From contig CM046295.1 in the NCBI GenBank assembly GCA_025267735.1, positions 18,322,938-18,386,937 of the forward strand: 64,000 nt of DNA, in the 5' to 3' direction. The DNA comes from Mactra quadrangularis (Eukaryota > Mollusca > Bivalvia > Venerida > Mactridae). The notes under the pieces are model-generated. The model saw only the letters and a list, made by a program, of their open reading frames with translations. It searched no databases and had not been told where the DNA came from. Shown piece after piece: positions 46,304 to 58,358 of this stretch. Numbering within the stretch: position 1 is the stretch's first letter; each line of letters begins with the position of its first letter. Made by a program: the position numbers and the translations under genes.

Positions 46304-46654
46304 TTAAAGGTACTCATTCACAGAGTTTCAACTTTAATATCAACTTTACTAAAACTATCAAATTTGTATGGAAATATTTTTGGAAGCAGGAAATAGTGTT
46401 CTGATAATGATTATTTTAGTGCAAATTGACATGTTACTGCAAATGATGGTGTTTATCTAGTGCAAATCTACCCCGTATGTAACGGTATAGACACTTTTAG
46501 AGCATCTTTGTGACTTTTATTGTATATTTCCTTCAGCCTGTAGGTTATTGAGTCTAAGAATATTAAGAAATAATGTTTTGACACAATTAAAGACACAAAA
46601 TGTGTTTTTGAAGTTACTGAAACAATAACCGAATCTTCGAACAAGTATCTTTAA
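46304..46654 (+). mobile_element. MITE family J
   Basis: TTAAAGGTACTCATTCACAG at the left end and GAACAAGTATCTTTAA at the right end are imperfect inverted repeats. The whole 350 bp aligns in reverse with 56694-57034 (shared GTGCAAATTGACAT, AATGATGGTGTTT, ACGGTATAGACA). Confidence 0.75.
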
Positions 46655-46868
46655 AGATCAAACGCATTTAACAATGATACTCTAGATACTAAAGTGGTTC
46701 TTACATTATGTCGGAAGTAGCATATCAAAAGATAATAGAATGCGTCCTTCATAAGACACTGTTTCAAAAGATACATTAATGAGAACACTTTGGCAATTTC
46801 GTTTCACTATTTACATCATAATTCTTCTTTAATACAGCATGCAATTTTGTACTAGTGGGCATCATGTA

Positions 46869-47178
46869 GGAGCAGTAGTCCAGTAGTAGGACGCGCGCTT
46901 AGGGATCAAGAGGTCCCGGGTTCGAATCCCACCAGGGGCACTGCTAATTTCCGTGAGCAAGAAATTTACCTGCGATTGCATCACTTCACCCTGTTGTAAA
47001 TGGGTACCTGCGAGGATGGTATAATTCCGTTTCGCCAAAGTGTCGGCTGCACAAAGCGGAGTTAAAAGATTCCCCAGGGAGATTGATAGAAGGATACCAG
47101 TAGCCCAATGACCAGGGGTAATAGCTGTAAACTCGGTGAACGTGCGTAAGCATAAAACTTAGACTATAAAATGCAATT
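46869..47178 (+). mobile_element. SINE family B, full length
   Basis: Head with GTAGTCCAGTAGTAGGACGC and box B GGGTTCGAATCCC, then the body AAATTTACCTGCGATTGCAT and ATGGGTACCTGCGAGG, ending at AACTTAGACTAT. It could be mistaken for a tRNA gene, but the shared body at 15281 and 27885 identifies a SINE. Confidence 0.78.
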
Positions 47179-48077
47179 ACTTTTTTTTACTTTATTATAC
47201 GTTTTATCAAATCTTACTATAATCAAACTATACAGTAAAGAAATATTTACGACTATAACCGGTCGTAAGAAGCTTGATAATACTGCTCCGCGAGCTTAGA
47301 CATTTTATAAATAATTTTCTATTACATGAAAATTATTATTGAGTTTTTCAACAAAAACAATTCTAGAGTCTTAATTTCATGGTGTTAGATTTCATTTCAA
47401 GATCTCTCTCCAAATATTGACGCATTAAAAGCGAAATTTAATTATCATCAAGAATCAGAGAAGATTGAAACACTGACTTTGTAGCATTAGCAAAGATTAT
47501 TCCTAGTTTAAAGATATTAAAACATGGAAGTCTTAAAACAACATCGTGAATATAAAATAATTTGGATATTTTTTGTAATCTGTGCATAAAATTGTACTTT
47601 TCTATGATTGTTAGACTAATAATACATGTAAATCAATACTTCAAGAAAATGTTGTTGATTTTATGATCCAACCAGTGATTTATATTTCTAAGCAGTATAT
47701 TTAACTAATTATATTTGATAAATATTGATTATGTCGGTTATTTAATCTTTTTTTCAATCAGAGTTAGTTTGAAGAATAGCGGTTGCTGATTTAAGTCCAT
47801 TGATTTCATATTGTAAATTAGTTTCACCATGATGTGGAAGAGTCATTTTATGGTTATTTTTACAACAGTTACATCTATTTTTGAATTTTTAAGCACCTCA
47901 GCTCCGCACCCCACCTCCGATACAAAGTTTGCTATATAAGCAAACATTTCTACATTTCGAGATGTCGTTAGTTAGCTTCCTATATATTGCAAGCGACCAC
48001 TTGGACGTTAGTTCCTGCATATCATACGCATTTATTCTATTCATAGAGGCTTTATTCGATTCAATATGCTTATCCAC
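47179..48077. other. intergenic, nothing recognised
   Basis: AT-rich DNA. A short ORF on the minus strand (47898-48146) runs into the MITE H copy and looks noncoding. Confidence 0.5.
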
Positions 48078-48380
48078 TACAGGGAGGGTTTGAGATGTTT
48101 TAGAGGGTCCAAATTTTTCAGGAGGGGGTCCAAACTTTTGAAACAAAACACATTTACACTGTCTGCAGAAATACGCAACATATAAATAATATAAAAACTA
48201 TAAATAGCCATTGCATCTATGTTAAGCACAAAGACGAGCGAAGCAAGTCCGATTAAAATTGCTTTATGCTACTAAAAAATGGCAAACAGTTAAAAAAGTA
48301 CACTAATGGACGGGTACATTTTAGAAATTTCTGAAGGGGGTCTGTACCCAACTTACACCCCGCTAGATTCGCCTATGATT
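48078..48380. mobile_element. MITE family H, degraded
   Basis: Motif order matches 30590-30875: GGGTCCAAACTTTTGAA, ACATTTACACTGTCTGCAGA, TAAGCACAAAG, CACTAATGGACGGGTAC, GAAGGGGGTC and a GATTCGCCTATG end. Confidence 0.62.
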
Positions 48381-48524
48381 AGACTAGCAAAGGTTATATT
48401 TCTGTGTTACACAGGACTATTATGTAACCCATAGGGCATTGTAAATGTATCGAGGGCATTCGATGCCAGGAATCTGATGACAAAATCTGTTTTATGAACG
48501 ATATAATGTTTTGCAATGCATATA

Positions 48525-48908
48525 CAGTACCCACCAAAAGTTTGGATACATGTTCACTTTGTAGGCCTACTGAATAGCTTTTATCTAAAATTTGATGGCT
48601 GTTTATTTTGAAATGCTTTTCAATGCTTTGTAGTTTCGTATTATTTGTTTGGTTATCAGAATCGTCATAATTGAACGTACAAAAATAGCATAATAGCTAT
48701 GTTATAGAAATAATTACAATAAACCCGGTTTTGCTGGCTTTAGGATGTCATATGCTGAATCTTAAAAATGTGTTGCATTCATTAAATTTGTTTTCATTTT
48801 ATCACAAAGCATCCTTTAAAATATTAAAAAATAAAGATCCAGCAAAAATAATCTCAAAATATAAGCATTTTAGTAAACTTATTTTGTCTCTAAAGTTTTG
48901 GTAGATAC
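48525..48908 (-). mobile_element. MITE family G, diverged
   Basis: Begins CAGTACCCACCAAAAGTTTG after TA. The interior aligns in reverse with 16475-16827 (TTTTGAAATGCT, TTACAATAAACC-type motifs). The right end is decayed (TTTTGGTAGATACTA). Not part of the TLR duplications and older. Confidence 0.7.
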
Positions 48909-48929
48909 TAAATATTTATTTTTTATGCA

Positions 48930-50400
48930 TTGAATTCACGACAAGAGACATAATTACCATTCGAATTCCCTCGGTGGTACAGCTTTCATTAAAATAAATT
49001 TCAAATCACTGAATAAAACGAAATTTGAATGTCAGTAAAACACTCGTGGCCTAGACACATATAAATTTCTAGAATGTCACGTGAAAACATAATATGCAGA
49101 AAATTTGCTTTTTTATTACGAAGATAAAATTTGTTGAAATCGTTGCAAGCGTTTCATTAGAAGCGCCGATTTTTCTTTCTGAGAAAATAAATTCCCTTAG
49201 AGGTTTTGGGATAAGATGTACAGACGGAATGATTATAAAGTTGGAAATGAGATTTACTTAGAATATTGTCCCAATTAATGTCTTATCTTCATTGCACTTT
49301 TAAACTTTGAAATTTTATCCGCACGATTGTTCATAATGGTTTTGTTTTTAGTGTTAGTACTGCTTATTCACAATACAAATTTATTTTAGCTCGATTGTGA
49401 AACTAGTTCTAACAGCTAAGATGAATCACTTTATAGTCCGCATACTGGTTTCCTAGCATTGAGCTAGTAGGATAAAGTTTCTTGCTAACAACAGAAACAA
49501 CAGAGTAGCCTTTGGATTGGATTCGAACCAACACGAAGATGGATTTTCAATGATTAGTTGATTACCAGTTCAACATCCTAACCGCATATCACTGAGCTTA
49601 GACTTCTGTAAAACTTGATATATGAAACACCGTTTACCGTTTATTCACGCCGTTCAGAACTGTAAATAGACAAACACGAGATTGCTTTATTCTTCGTCAA
49701 TAACTGTTAGTCTGTTTAAAACACTTAAACACACATTTGGCACACCACATTTGGTGTACATCGTTGTAAAAGTGTTGTTTATTTTGGCCCCCCTAAAAAC
49801 AAAAACATTACTATCACTTATTTTAGTTCGCCTAAAGATTCGTACAACAGTTTCATTTGGGCTTTAAGTAGTAACAACTGTTTACACATTAAACAACACT
49901 TTTTCCTTGTATAATAATTTACCCGAATCAATACACATTACTAAAAACATTTTTTACTATATCATCATGACAGCTAAAATACTTAATTTTCAAATTTAGA
50001 AAATAAATAACAACTTTTTTTCACATCGTCATGAAAAACGTTGATGATACTTTAAATTTGCGTTGAAATGTCAAACCATAAATCATTGTACATTTTGTTT
50101 TGAAACTTCGTTATGCAAAAGTGATGGATATTTTCAAGCAATTACCGAGAAAATATATTGTTCATTTCCATACACAGAAGTGAATGGCGGTAATAAATAA
50201 AACGTAAAAACTTCAAATACATGGTTCAGTTGCGTGACCATGGAAAGTTTAGAATGAAAAATCAAGTGTAATGTGCAATTCATTTTCACGTTTTGCTTAA
50301 GCCTGCACTTTATCGACAATTGCTAAAGTTATTTCAGAATGTTTTACGCAAAAACGACTTGAATAAACAAAGATGTGATATTAAATGCTTTGAAAGTGAT
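48930..50400 (+). repeat. ancient duplicated segment, left copy
   Basis: Landmarks recur in order at 51240-52560: TTTCAAATCACTG, TGGCCTAGACACA/TGCCTAGACACA, GAATGTCACGTGA/GAAATGTCACGTGA, TTGTTCATTTCCAT/CTGTTCATTTCCAT, and GGCGGTAATAAATAAAA. Overall divergence is high. No protein is recognised in either copy. A minus-strand tRNA-like patch (box B GGATTCGAACCAA region, 49525-49610) lies in the left copy. Confidence 0.55.
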
Positions 50401-51239
50401 TTTTACATCACATGAGAAAAACATGGATTATGCTGGTGATGTACATGGGAAGAAGGTAATGAATGTATCTGCATATTTGATTGGGTATTTTAAGTATGTG
50501 ATTCAATTTATTCGAACTTACTTTGGATGGTGAATTTGATAAACGCACCATAAGTTTATTACACTATTCTAGGGCTTTAGATGGATATACTAAACCATTA
50601 CGTTGATTGTAGATCAATTTTCTTCAAAAAAGTATTTTTATGTAGAAAACTTCTTTCTAGAGCAGATGGTGAAAAAGATTTGACGATCGGGCCGTTTATG
50701 TAAGTTTGGTGACGAGTTGAAAACTACAATCGTTGAACAGGCGTTAGAGACCTTTTCTCTAATAATATATAAACTATAATAAGAGAAATTTGGGTCTGTC
50801 ACCTGTGTGACAACCACATTCCATATTCGACAACTTTATTTACCACTGTGTGTCTACCCCCAGTCTTCATCTTTCATATTTCTTACATTTTATATATCGG
50901 TACCTATGTAAATATTAAGATACCTGACCAAATCGTCAATCAACTGTGACAAATATTAACATGAATGAATTGATAACTAATAACCAATGCAATAACAGTG
51001 AATAGTCTTGTGAAATGTTGTATCTGTTTGACCAATAGTTGACGATATGCCACAATACATTGTATTGTATTGTTTTGTTGCAAAATCAAACAACTTTCAA
51101 CAGATATTATTTTGTATAAATCAGGGGTAAATAAAGACACTGCATGGCAAACTGGGAAGGTATATGGCGAGGCCCAAAGTCTTCACCACATCTTTCTGCA
51201 TGCATTTTGTTTCAAAATGTTCTGCGATGTCTAACTTAT
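50401..51239. other. intergenic, nothing recognised
   Basis: AT-rich sequence between the two ancient copies. No coding sequence or clear repeat seen. Confidence 0.45.
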
Positions 51240-52560
51240 CGTTGTCTAAATTGAAATCATGACACATGACTTAATTGATCTGGTTTTCTCTCAGTAGTAC
51301 AACTTCCATTTAAAACTTATTTCAAATCACTGTATGTAAATGATATTTTAATTTCAGTAGTTTTCTCGTTGCCTAGACACAAACAATTCGGAAATGTCAC
51401 GTGATGCAGATGCAGATATTTCACTTTTTATACAAAATGTAGCTGTAAGATCGTTCCAGACGTGTCTTTATAACATCGTAATTATCTTTTGAAGAATACA
51501 GTCTACAAATCAAATTCTCTGAACAACAACAACTTTTGGTAAATCTAGTGGTCAAAATTTTAAATTGACTTCAATCCTTGCATAGCAACAACCTCTGAAC
51601 AGCAACACATCTTAATACCTCCCTAAGGGTTTTGCTTAAGAGAGGCTGTTCTGTTACTGAGAATATATATTCCCACGAATTTTGACAAAACAGTTTAACT
51701 TACTGGAAACTATATACGGGTAATACCGAGATTTATTTGGTATATGGTATTATCGTGAAGTATATGGGTAATCCCAACTGCAAATGTACTTTAACTAGAA
51801 TTACATTTTAATTTTACCAAGCCGTACTATTACAACGCAATGTTATGTTAAGAGTATAATGAAACGACGATTTTACACATAATGTGAAGTGTACTTTTGA
51901 CATCAATGATTTATTATTTTTCGCCATAGCTTCCTTAGCCAACCTTTGACCTATATATTAGTCAATACACTTTGAAAATGTGTTCTAAGAAGTTCAGAGT
52001 TGCTGCTTTTGAATGTTATCTTTTTTCCCGGAATGTTGAAACTAATTGTTTATTTAAAGATTTTAGCGACTTTTAAACTTTCTATCAAGCAAGTATACTT
52101 TGAGTAGTCTGGTCTAAGTTTTAGTGTTTTGGCTAAATCAATTGCTAAATTTCCAGACCAAAAGACTATTATATCTAATTTAAATGACTACCGTTAAAAC
52201 AACTTATAACTAAGACTCCGAATTCATTTAAAAAGGTGATTTATATGTACTTGCAAATTATCGAGGAATTACGCTGTTCATTTCCATAGTTAAACGAGAT
52301 TGGCGGTAATAAATAAAATATAATGGCCTCCATTACAAGAATCATTTGCGTGACAATTGTTACTACAAAATGCAAATCAACAGATTTGCAATTTCCAATC
52401 ATGTTTTTGTTATGCAAATAGATTGCGTCTGATGGGATTTGCCTTTTTATGAATACAGGATGTTTGATGCAAAAATAACGACTTTGCTCAACAGAAAGCG
52501 GACATAAATTTCTCTCGTCATGTTTTTCAATTACATGGTAAAACATCCCCAGAAATATAA
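51240..52560 (+). repeat. ancient duplicated segment, right copy
   Basis: See the left copy at 48930-50400; the offset is ~2.1-2.3 kb. The best-kept blocks are ~51310-51410 and ~52250-52360 (TCATTTCCAT followed by TTGGCGGTAATAAATAAAA). Confidence 0.55.
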
Positions 52561-52849
52561 TAGTGATTTAGTACGGAAATACAAGTCATAAATCAATTGT
52601 CTTTGGTTGAGTATTTTTGCTTGGAACATTTCCTTACGAGCAATTACATCAAAATGTAAATCAAGAGCGGAGTTTCAAGAGTTATTTCAATCAAAACAGA
52701 TTACAATATAATAGTTATTAGTATTAGGTCAGAAATGACCCATGAACATAGTGTTCATATAATATATAATAAAATGAGTTCAATGGTAGGACAAATTATC
52801 TCTTTTTATTATATTATTATCTCAAATTATCATATTATATCTTATACAC

Positions 52850-52960
52850 CTTTAAACGCCGTTGACTTTGCATCAAAAGTACAAAGTTACATTTCGGCGC
52901 GATGTGACCTTTCTGTGTTGGTGCACCGTAAAACCCAAACAAACAAACAAACAAAGTTAC
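52850..52960 (+). repeat. SINE 3' tail fragment
   Basis: CACCTTTAAACGCCGTTGAC to GGTGCACCGTAAAACCC followed by (CAAA)n. It looks like the 3' end of a truncated SINE, family unassigned. Confidence 0.5.
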
Positions 52961-52999
52961 AACGGTAGCTTTCTTCATTTAAATACCTTATGTTAAATA

Positions 53000-53260
53000 C
53001 AAGTTCAATTTCAAAGCGTAACAGAAAATGGAATTTTCTTCATGTATAATTATTAAGCGCTGCGTCACGCGTATAGCTAAAACTGATGGAAAGTTACTTA
53101 ATACAGCTACGAGTATTTACATTTTGATGCATACTATTAGATATTGCATGAGTTCGATTTAAAAGCATTAAAGAAAATTGAATTTTCCTTCAGCATATTA
53201 AACACTACATTACGCATATAACTCCTAATGTCGATGGAAAGTTATTTTACATTCGATGCA
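53000..53260 (+). repeat. diverged tandem duplication, ~148-bp unit
   Basis: AGTTCAATTTCAAAGC ... GATGGAAAGTTACTT ... GATGC (from ~53002) recurs as AGTTCGATTTAAAAGC ... GATGGAAAGTTATTT ... GATGC (from ~53150). Two units only. Confidence 0.55.
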
Positions 53261-53795
53261 ATGTTTTAAGGCATTAAGAATTTAATGCAGAACTAATCTC
53301 TGTTAATGCAATGACGTCAAGATGTGATCCTTTCCGCATTTAGAAGCTAATTAAATTTTATTTTGTGTCAATATTTGGAGAAGAATATTCAATTAGAAAT
53401 AACACTATGGAATTATCTCCGTTTATTTCCAAATTTGCTCTGCATTTTAAGAACATTCGATATTTTAATTAACTTTAGTTGGAGTGATACTGTTTTAGAT
53501 CATAATTCGGCAACCCTACGCATAGATACATCAAATTGAGATTTTTAAGCGAAATACTCGGGGCTTATATACTATACCGTTGTGAAATTGCAATTCTAAA
53601 AAATATAATTGTTTTATTCTTGATGGAGCGACTAGTTCTGAATATTTGGGGTTTGCTCGTTCGATCCAAGTCTGGTTGTAATATTATACATTTGTAGTTT
53701 GCATTATTACTCATTTCTATCTTAGAATTAAGTAGAAAACCACTTGCTTAGCGTAACAAACTAAAGTCTTGAGAGAGACTATATATAACTATGGA

Positions 53796-54077
53796 AGCTC
53801 TGTTACAACCCGTGTTGTAATAAAATCCTGAAATATAATAAAGTGTCTGATTTTATCATCTTTATGATATAATGTTCAGACAATAATGTTTAAAAAGCAA
53901 AAGAAAAATGTCCAAATAGACGAATTACTTGCATCTCTTCAATATGTTATTGAAGATTTATACAGAAAAAAAGAACTGATAAATTTTATCCCAAAATTAA
54001 ATGCACTTAACAACCCGTTTTGAAATAATTATTCCCGTTCGGGTTTTTATTACTAAACGGGTTGTAACGGAGTTTTT
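53796..54077. mobile_element. MITE with 7-bp target duplication
   Basis: Ends CTCTGTTACAACCCGTGTTG and AAACGGGTTGTAACGGAG are inverted repeats. CTATGGA lies on both sides (53789-53795 and 54078-54084). 282 bp, AT-rich, noncoding. Confidence 0.75.
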
Positions 54078-54689
54078 CTATGGACGTTGTGATCAACTGA
54101 ACGTCCCAATATGATTATGCCTTATGAAACGCGAACTAAACTTTTGACGAAACTAAACAGAACGTGTAAATAACAATTCAAAATGGACGGACGTCTGTAA
54201 AAAGTAACAATACAGTCGGTGTTTTCTATTGATAACAAACCAAATAGACGCGTTGTAAAACGTAAAGAAATATCAACACCGATACAATCGATGTGTTCTG
54301 TTGATTCAGCAAAATGATAGCATGCAAGTACAAAACCATAAAACATGTAATCACTTAAATATTAAAGCAAAAACATGTAATCACTTAAATATTAATGATT
54401 TACTAGGTAAAACAATACAATAGTGTCTACCAAACGTTCCTATAATCATTGCAAAAAATGTGTAACAGTATTCTAAAATTCTGATAGCAGAAAAAACACC
54501 AGACATTCAAATCTAACAAAACATCACGTTGTCACGCGAACACGTCAAATAGCAAGTCGTTAGTTCCATTGTTTATTTGCCAATTTTCCAATTTGCTTCT
54601 AGGAACTGTAAGATTTCTAAGTTCGAAGTATTACATTGTTACGTTATTTGTTCATTTTGTTATCAATATTTTTGACAATGGCTTGTTAA
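54078..54689. other. intergenic, nothing recognised
   Basis: AT-rich. A short direct repeat (AAACATGTAATCACTTAAATATTA) occurs twice near 54340 and 54371. No gene seen. Confidence 0.5.
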
Positions 54690-54870
54690 AAAATTATTGC
54701 ACAAAGCAAAATTTTGCGATCAAATATTCAGTACAAATTTAATTACTTGTTACAACATAATTGCACAAATCAATATTTAATGATCAAAATTCAGTACAAA
54801 TTCATTGCTTGTTACAAAATAATTGCACAAAGCAATTTTTGCGATCAAAAATTCAGTACAAATTCATTTA
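54690..54870 (+). repeat. tandem repeat, 3 units of ~63 bp
   Basis: TTGCACAAA at 54697, 54761 and 54823, each followed by GCGATCAAA/TGATCAAA, TTCAGTACAAATT and, in the first two, CTTGTTACAA. The plus-strand ORF here is a product of the repeat. Confidence 0.75.
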
Positions 54871-55049
54871 AGCTTATAATGAATTTATTGCATGACAACA
54901 CTTGTTATCAATATGTTTGCTTTGAATAAAATCTATATATATATTAAAAAAAAAATTATAAAAAATATATGTGTTACAATATCATTGCACAACAGAACGT
55001 ACATACATCAGTTCAAATTTTATATTTAAAAATTACATCATTAGTAAGG

Positions 55050-55395
55050 TTATTGTCAACGTCTGTTTTGAATAAACATGTATTGACAAACGTACAAAAT
55101 TGTTACAAAATAAATGCACAAAGTTTTCACACTATTTAATGTCAAAAGCTATAAAGGCACATCTGACAAAGGCTTGTTATATTATTTTGCAGTTTTACGT
55201 AGTACGAACATGCATTAAGACAAATTTATGTTTTACAATTAAACAATTATAGTAAGGATACTGTCAATGTCTGTTTTGAATAAGATTGACTTAACAAAAA
55301 AGACAAACTTGTAACAAAATAAATACACACAGTTTGCACAAGATTTCATGTCAAAAGCCATAAAGGCACAACAGACAAAGGCCTGTGCAAGTAAA
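55050..55395 (+). repeat. tandem duplication, ~208-bp spacing
   Basis: TGTCAACGTCTGTTTTGAAT (55054) and TGTCAATGTCTGTTTTGAAT (55262), each followed by TAACAAAATAAA or TTACAAAATAAA, ATGTCAAAAGC and ATAAAGGCACA. Confidence 0.72.
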
Positions 55396-55649
55396 TTTGC
55401 TCTACACCAAGGCCAATCAATATCAACTTACAACCTATATTAAACAATTTATGTTCTTGAATTTTGAAATTGTCAGTGGTGACCTATTTTATAACAACAT
55501 ATTTTAAATTCTAAAAATCTAAAAAAATCCCTTTTTGCGTTTTGACTGTTTAGAAGGTATGTTTTTATTACTTATCATGATATACATTTAGATATATTTT
55601 CATATGATATCATTTTCCTGTTCGTATATAAAATATTCAAAATAATCCT

Positions 55650-55880
55650 TTGTGTCTCAACATTTCAACTAAATGTCTTCTCATAACATATAGTTATGAA
55701 TGAGTAAAAGACATTTTGCAACAAAAATCTCAGTCTGACTCTTTTCATAAATCATTTGATCATATCATATATGAAGTATTTTAAAACATAGTCCTTTCAA
55801 TCCAAGCATTTGAACGATATGTCGTCTTGTAACATAACATTTTGGATGAGTTAAAGAAGTATTTTCAACATACAACCTGT
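55650..55880 (+). repeat. diverged tandem duplication
   Basis: TTGTGTCTCAACATTTCAAC ... TCTTCTCATAACATA ... GAATGAGTAAAAGA resembles CAATCCAAGCATTTGAACG ... CGTCTTGTAACATAACA ... GGATGAGTTAAAGA, ~140 bases on. Confidence 0.45.
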
Positions 55881-55954
55881 CTAGATAGCTGTCATGAGAC
55901 TAGAATTTGATATGTCTACAAATCAAAAAGCACATTTAAATACCAGTCGCCTAT

Positions 55955-56200
55955 GATGGGAATGGTTAAGTATTCATCATTCTGATTCATACTTTTCAAA
56001 ATATTTAAATCTTTGACTATGTGAAAACAATAGGACATCTCTGGCAGAGGAAAATGGATATATTTCAAACAGTCCCCTTGATGGAAATGGAAAAGTATTC
56101 ATTATTCTGATTCATACTTTTCAAAATATTTAAATCATTGACTATGTGAAAACAATATGACATCTCTGGCAAAGGAAAATAAATATGTTTCAAACAGAGA
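55955..56200 (+). repeat. 125-bp tandem duplication
   Basis: Two units starting at 55955 (GATGGGAATGG) and 56080 (GATGGAAATGG) match closely through ATTCTGATTCATACTTTTCA, TTGACTATGTGAAAACAATA and GACATCTCTGGCA to TTTCAAACAG. The close match points to a recent event. Confidence 0.82.
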
Positions 56201-56693
56201 GACTTGGGTTACGTAAAATACATGAATAATTTTAGAAAAAGTGAAATATTGGCTTGTCTGGAGATGTGACAACTATATGCAGGATTGTTGCGTTATATTT
56301 GAACATATTGAAAACAAACTGATAAATGTTTATGACTGTTAGCGAAGATAACATGAAATGTCTTTAATAAGATATTCGGCGCTACGCTGTTCAGTCATAC
56401 CACCTGGAGCGTACCACGGCAAATATATAACAAATTAGCACATATCCCGGGAAAATTGTAGTTGTCGATAAAAGCATCCAAGAACATGCTGCAATCGCGT
56501 GATGGAAGTGTATTAAACAAGCAATTTACAAATGGTTTGTTAATTTCGAATCTGGTTATGTAACAAATGATTGTTTTCTAATGAGACTTGCCTCTTTCTG
56601 ATTGCATTGAGTATCTCAACACAAGTATAACTCGAAAATGACAGTACAAAGTACAGTTACAAATTTATATTATTATTATACTTTTAAAGGTAC

Positions 56694-57034
56694 AAGTTCA
56701 CAGATTTGGTTACGATTTGTCAGTATTTTCAAAATACGATTCAGTTTCTGTAATTGTGTAAAAATAAGTCTTAATATTTTAGGACAAACTGGCAAGATTT
56801 GCAAGCAATATACAATGATAGTCACAAAAATGCACCAAAATTGTCTATACCGTGACACATGAGTTAGATTTTTACTACTTAAAACACCATCATTTGTACT
56901 TATATGTCAATTTGCACTAAAATTTTTATTATCGAATCACACGTATAATCTGCTTAAAACTGTTTCCAAACAATTTTGATAGTTTCACAAAAAAGTTGAT
57001 GTTTAAGTTGAAATCTGTGAATGAGTACTTTTAA
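56694..57034 (-). mobile_element. MITE family J
   Basis: Reverse-orientation copy of 46304-46654. Ends TTAAAGGTACAAGTTCACAG and CTGTGAATGAGTACTTTTAA are inverted repeats. The two opposed ORFs inside are noncoding. Confidence 0.75.
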
Positions 57035-57394
57035 TGACATAATATTCTACGTATGTCTCAAGTATGTGAATTAAACAATTATTAATAAACAATAATTAAT
57101 TACATGAATCCCCTAAAGAGTTGTAGATTGCGAAAAAATATATTTATGAACAATCTTTACCAAATTTAACGCCAACGCAAATTTGTAAAGATATACCTTG
57201 TATGAAAACTAATTAGAGAAATGAAGGTTTGCTATCTGAAACTGGGGAATATAATATTTACAGAGATTTCATTTGTTTTCCAAAAGGAAAGATATCTATA
57301 CGTTTTTGTAATTAATATTTTCATATTAAATCTATTTTGATACTGACGGCTTAATTAATCATTGTCACCCGGGAGTATTATCTTATTTCGTTAC

Positions 57395-57745
57395 TTAATA
57401 ACAATGAGCGTCTATGTGAACTTGAGCACAAGTAGATAATGTCATTATTTTCTTATTATGTGTCTTATTAACAAAGAAGTCTATGTGAACTTGAGCACAA
57501 GTCGATGACGTCATTAAATTTACATTTCAAGTCAATGACGTCATTATTATCTTATTTTTTTATCTAATAAGCAAAAGCGTCTACATGAACTTGATACAAG
57601 TCTATGACGTCATTATTATCTTATTTTGTTACTTAATTACAATGAGCGTCTATGTAAATATAACCCCAAATCGATGACGTCATTTTTATCTTATTTTTTT
57701 CCTAATAACAAAAGCGTCTTCGTGAACTTAAGCACAAGTCAATAT
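57395..57745 (+). repeat. degenerate tandem array with four TGACGTCA palindromes
   Basis: About five units of 30-100 bp built from GCGTCTATGTGAACTTGAGC, ACAAGTCGATGACGTCATT and TATCTTATTTTTT. Perfect TGACGTCA (CRE/ATF-type consensus) occurs at 57506-57513, 57536-57543, 57605-57612 and 57675-57682; a fifth unit near 57436 has a degenerate AATGTCATT. Confidence 0.75.
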
Positions 57746-58358
57746 TTTCTCGACTCCTGAATTTGAAAAACCAATACGCTCCCTGTGAACCATTGAAGCT
57801 CAAATTAATCTTAAAATTAAGAAAAATTACCAAAATGTACTTTCTATTCCAGACACTGCTAAAAATGGTTTCACCAAATTCGCTAAACCAAAATCAGAAA
57901 AAAGTCATTTAAGTTCAAAAATCTCATCAAAGTTAATGCTATCTTCATCCATTTCGACTCCACAATTTTATCAAGAATCGCATAACGCTAATATTCAACT
58001 TAATGTCACGTGGCAAAAGTTCTACGCTCATTAGATTAGCCGAGCGGTAACATAAAATTAGCGGGAACAGATAGTTCGCGAACGACTTCTGCGACAAATC
58101 GCTGTCGGCTACAACGATGTTCATTAGCGACTAATTGGCCATGGTCGTTTGTTTGCCCTGACATCGGGACACAGTTTGTCAATCTTTACGTCTTGAAAAA
58201 TCTCATTAGGCAAGGCGATACAGTAAATTAGAAAAACTTGTTTCTTCTCTTAGACTTTAGGAGAATAACCTACACTTGCTTAAATTGATGACATTATTTG
58301 AAATTCTAGACCACGGTTTTTTGTAATGTAGGGATTTATTTAGCTTTCTAGCTCTATG
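57746..58358. other. intergenic, slightly G+C-richer patch
   Basis: 58020-58160 is unusually rich in CpG (TTCGCGAACGACTTC, AAATCGCTGTCGG) for this window. No ORF or repeat partner recognised. Confidence 0.4.

Noticed and set aside
46869..46945. Possible tRNA gene (box A- and box B-like motifs)
   Set aside because: The sequence continues into a body shared with 15281 and 27885, so it is the head of a SINE. The same reasoning applies at 31822, 37515, 45033 and 58628.
54714..54929. 71-codon ORF
   Set aside because: Made entirely of the ~63-bp tandem repeat units; no protein signal.
56638..56862. Overlapping ORFs on both strands
   Set aside because: Inside MITE J, whose second copy at 46304 does not preserve either frame.
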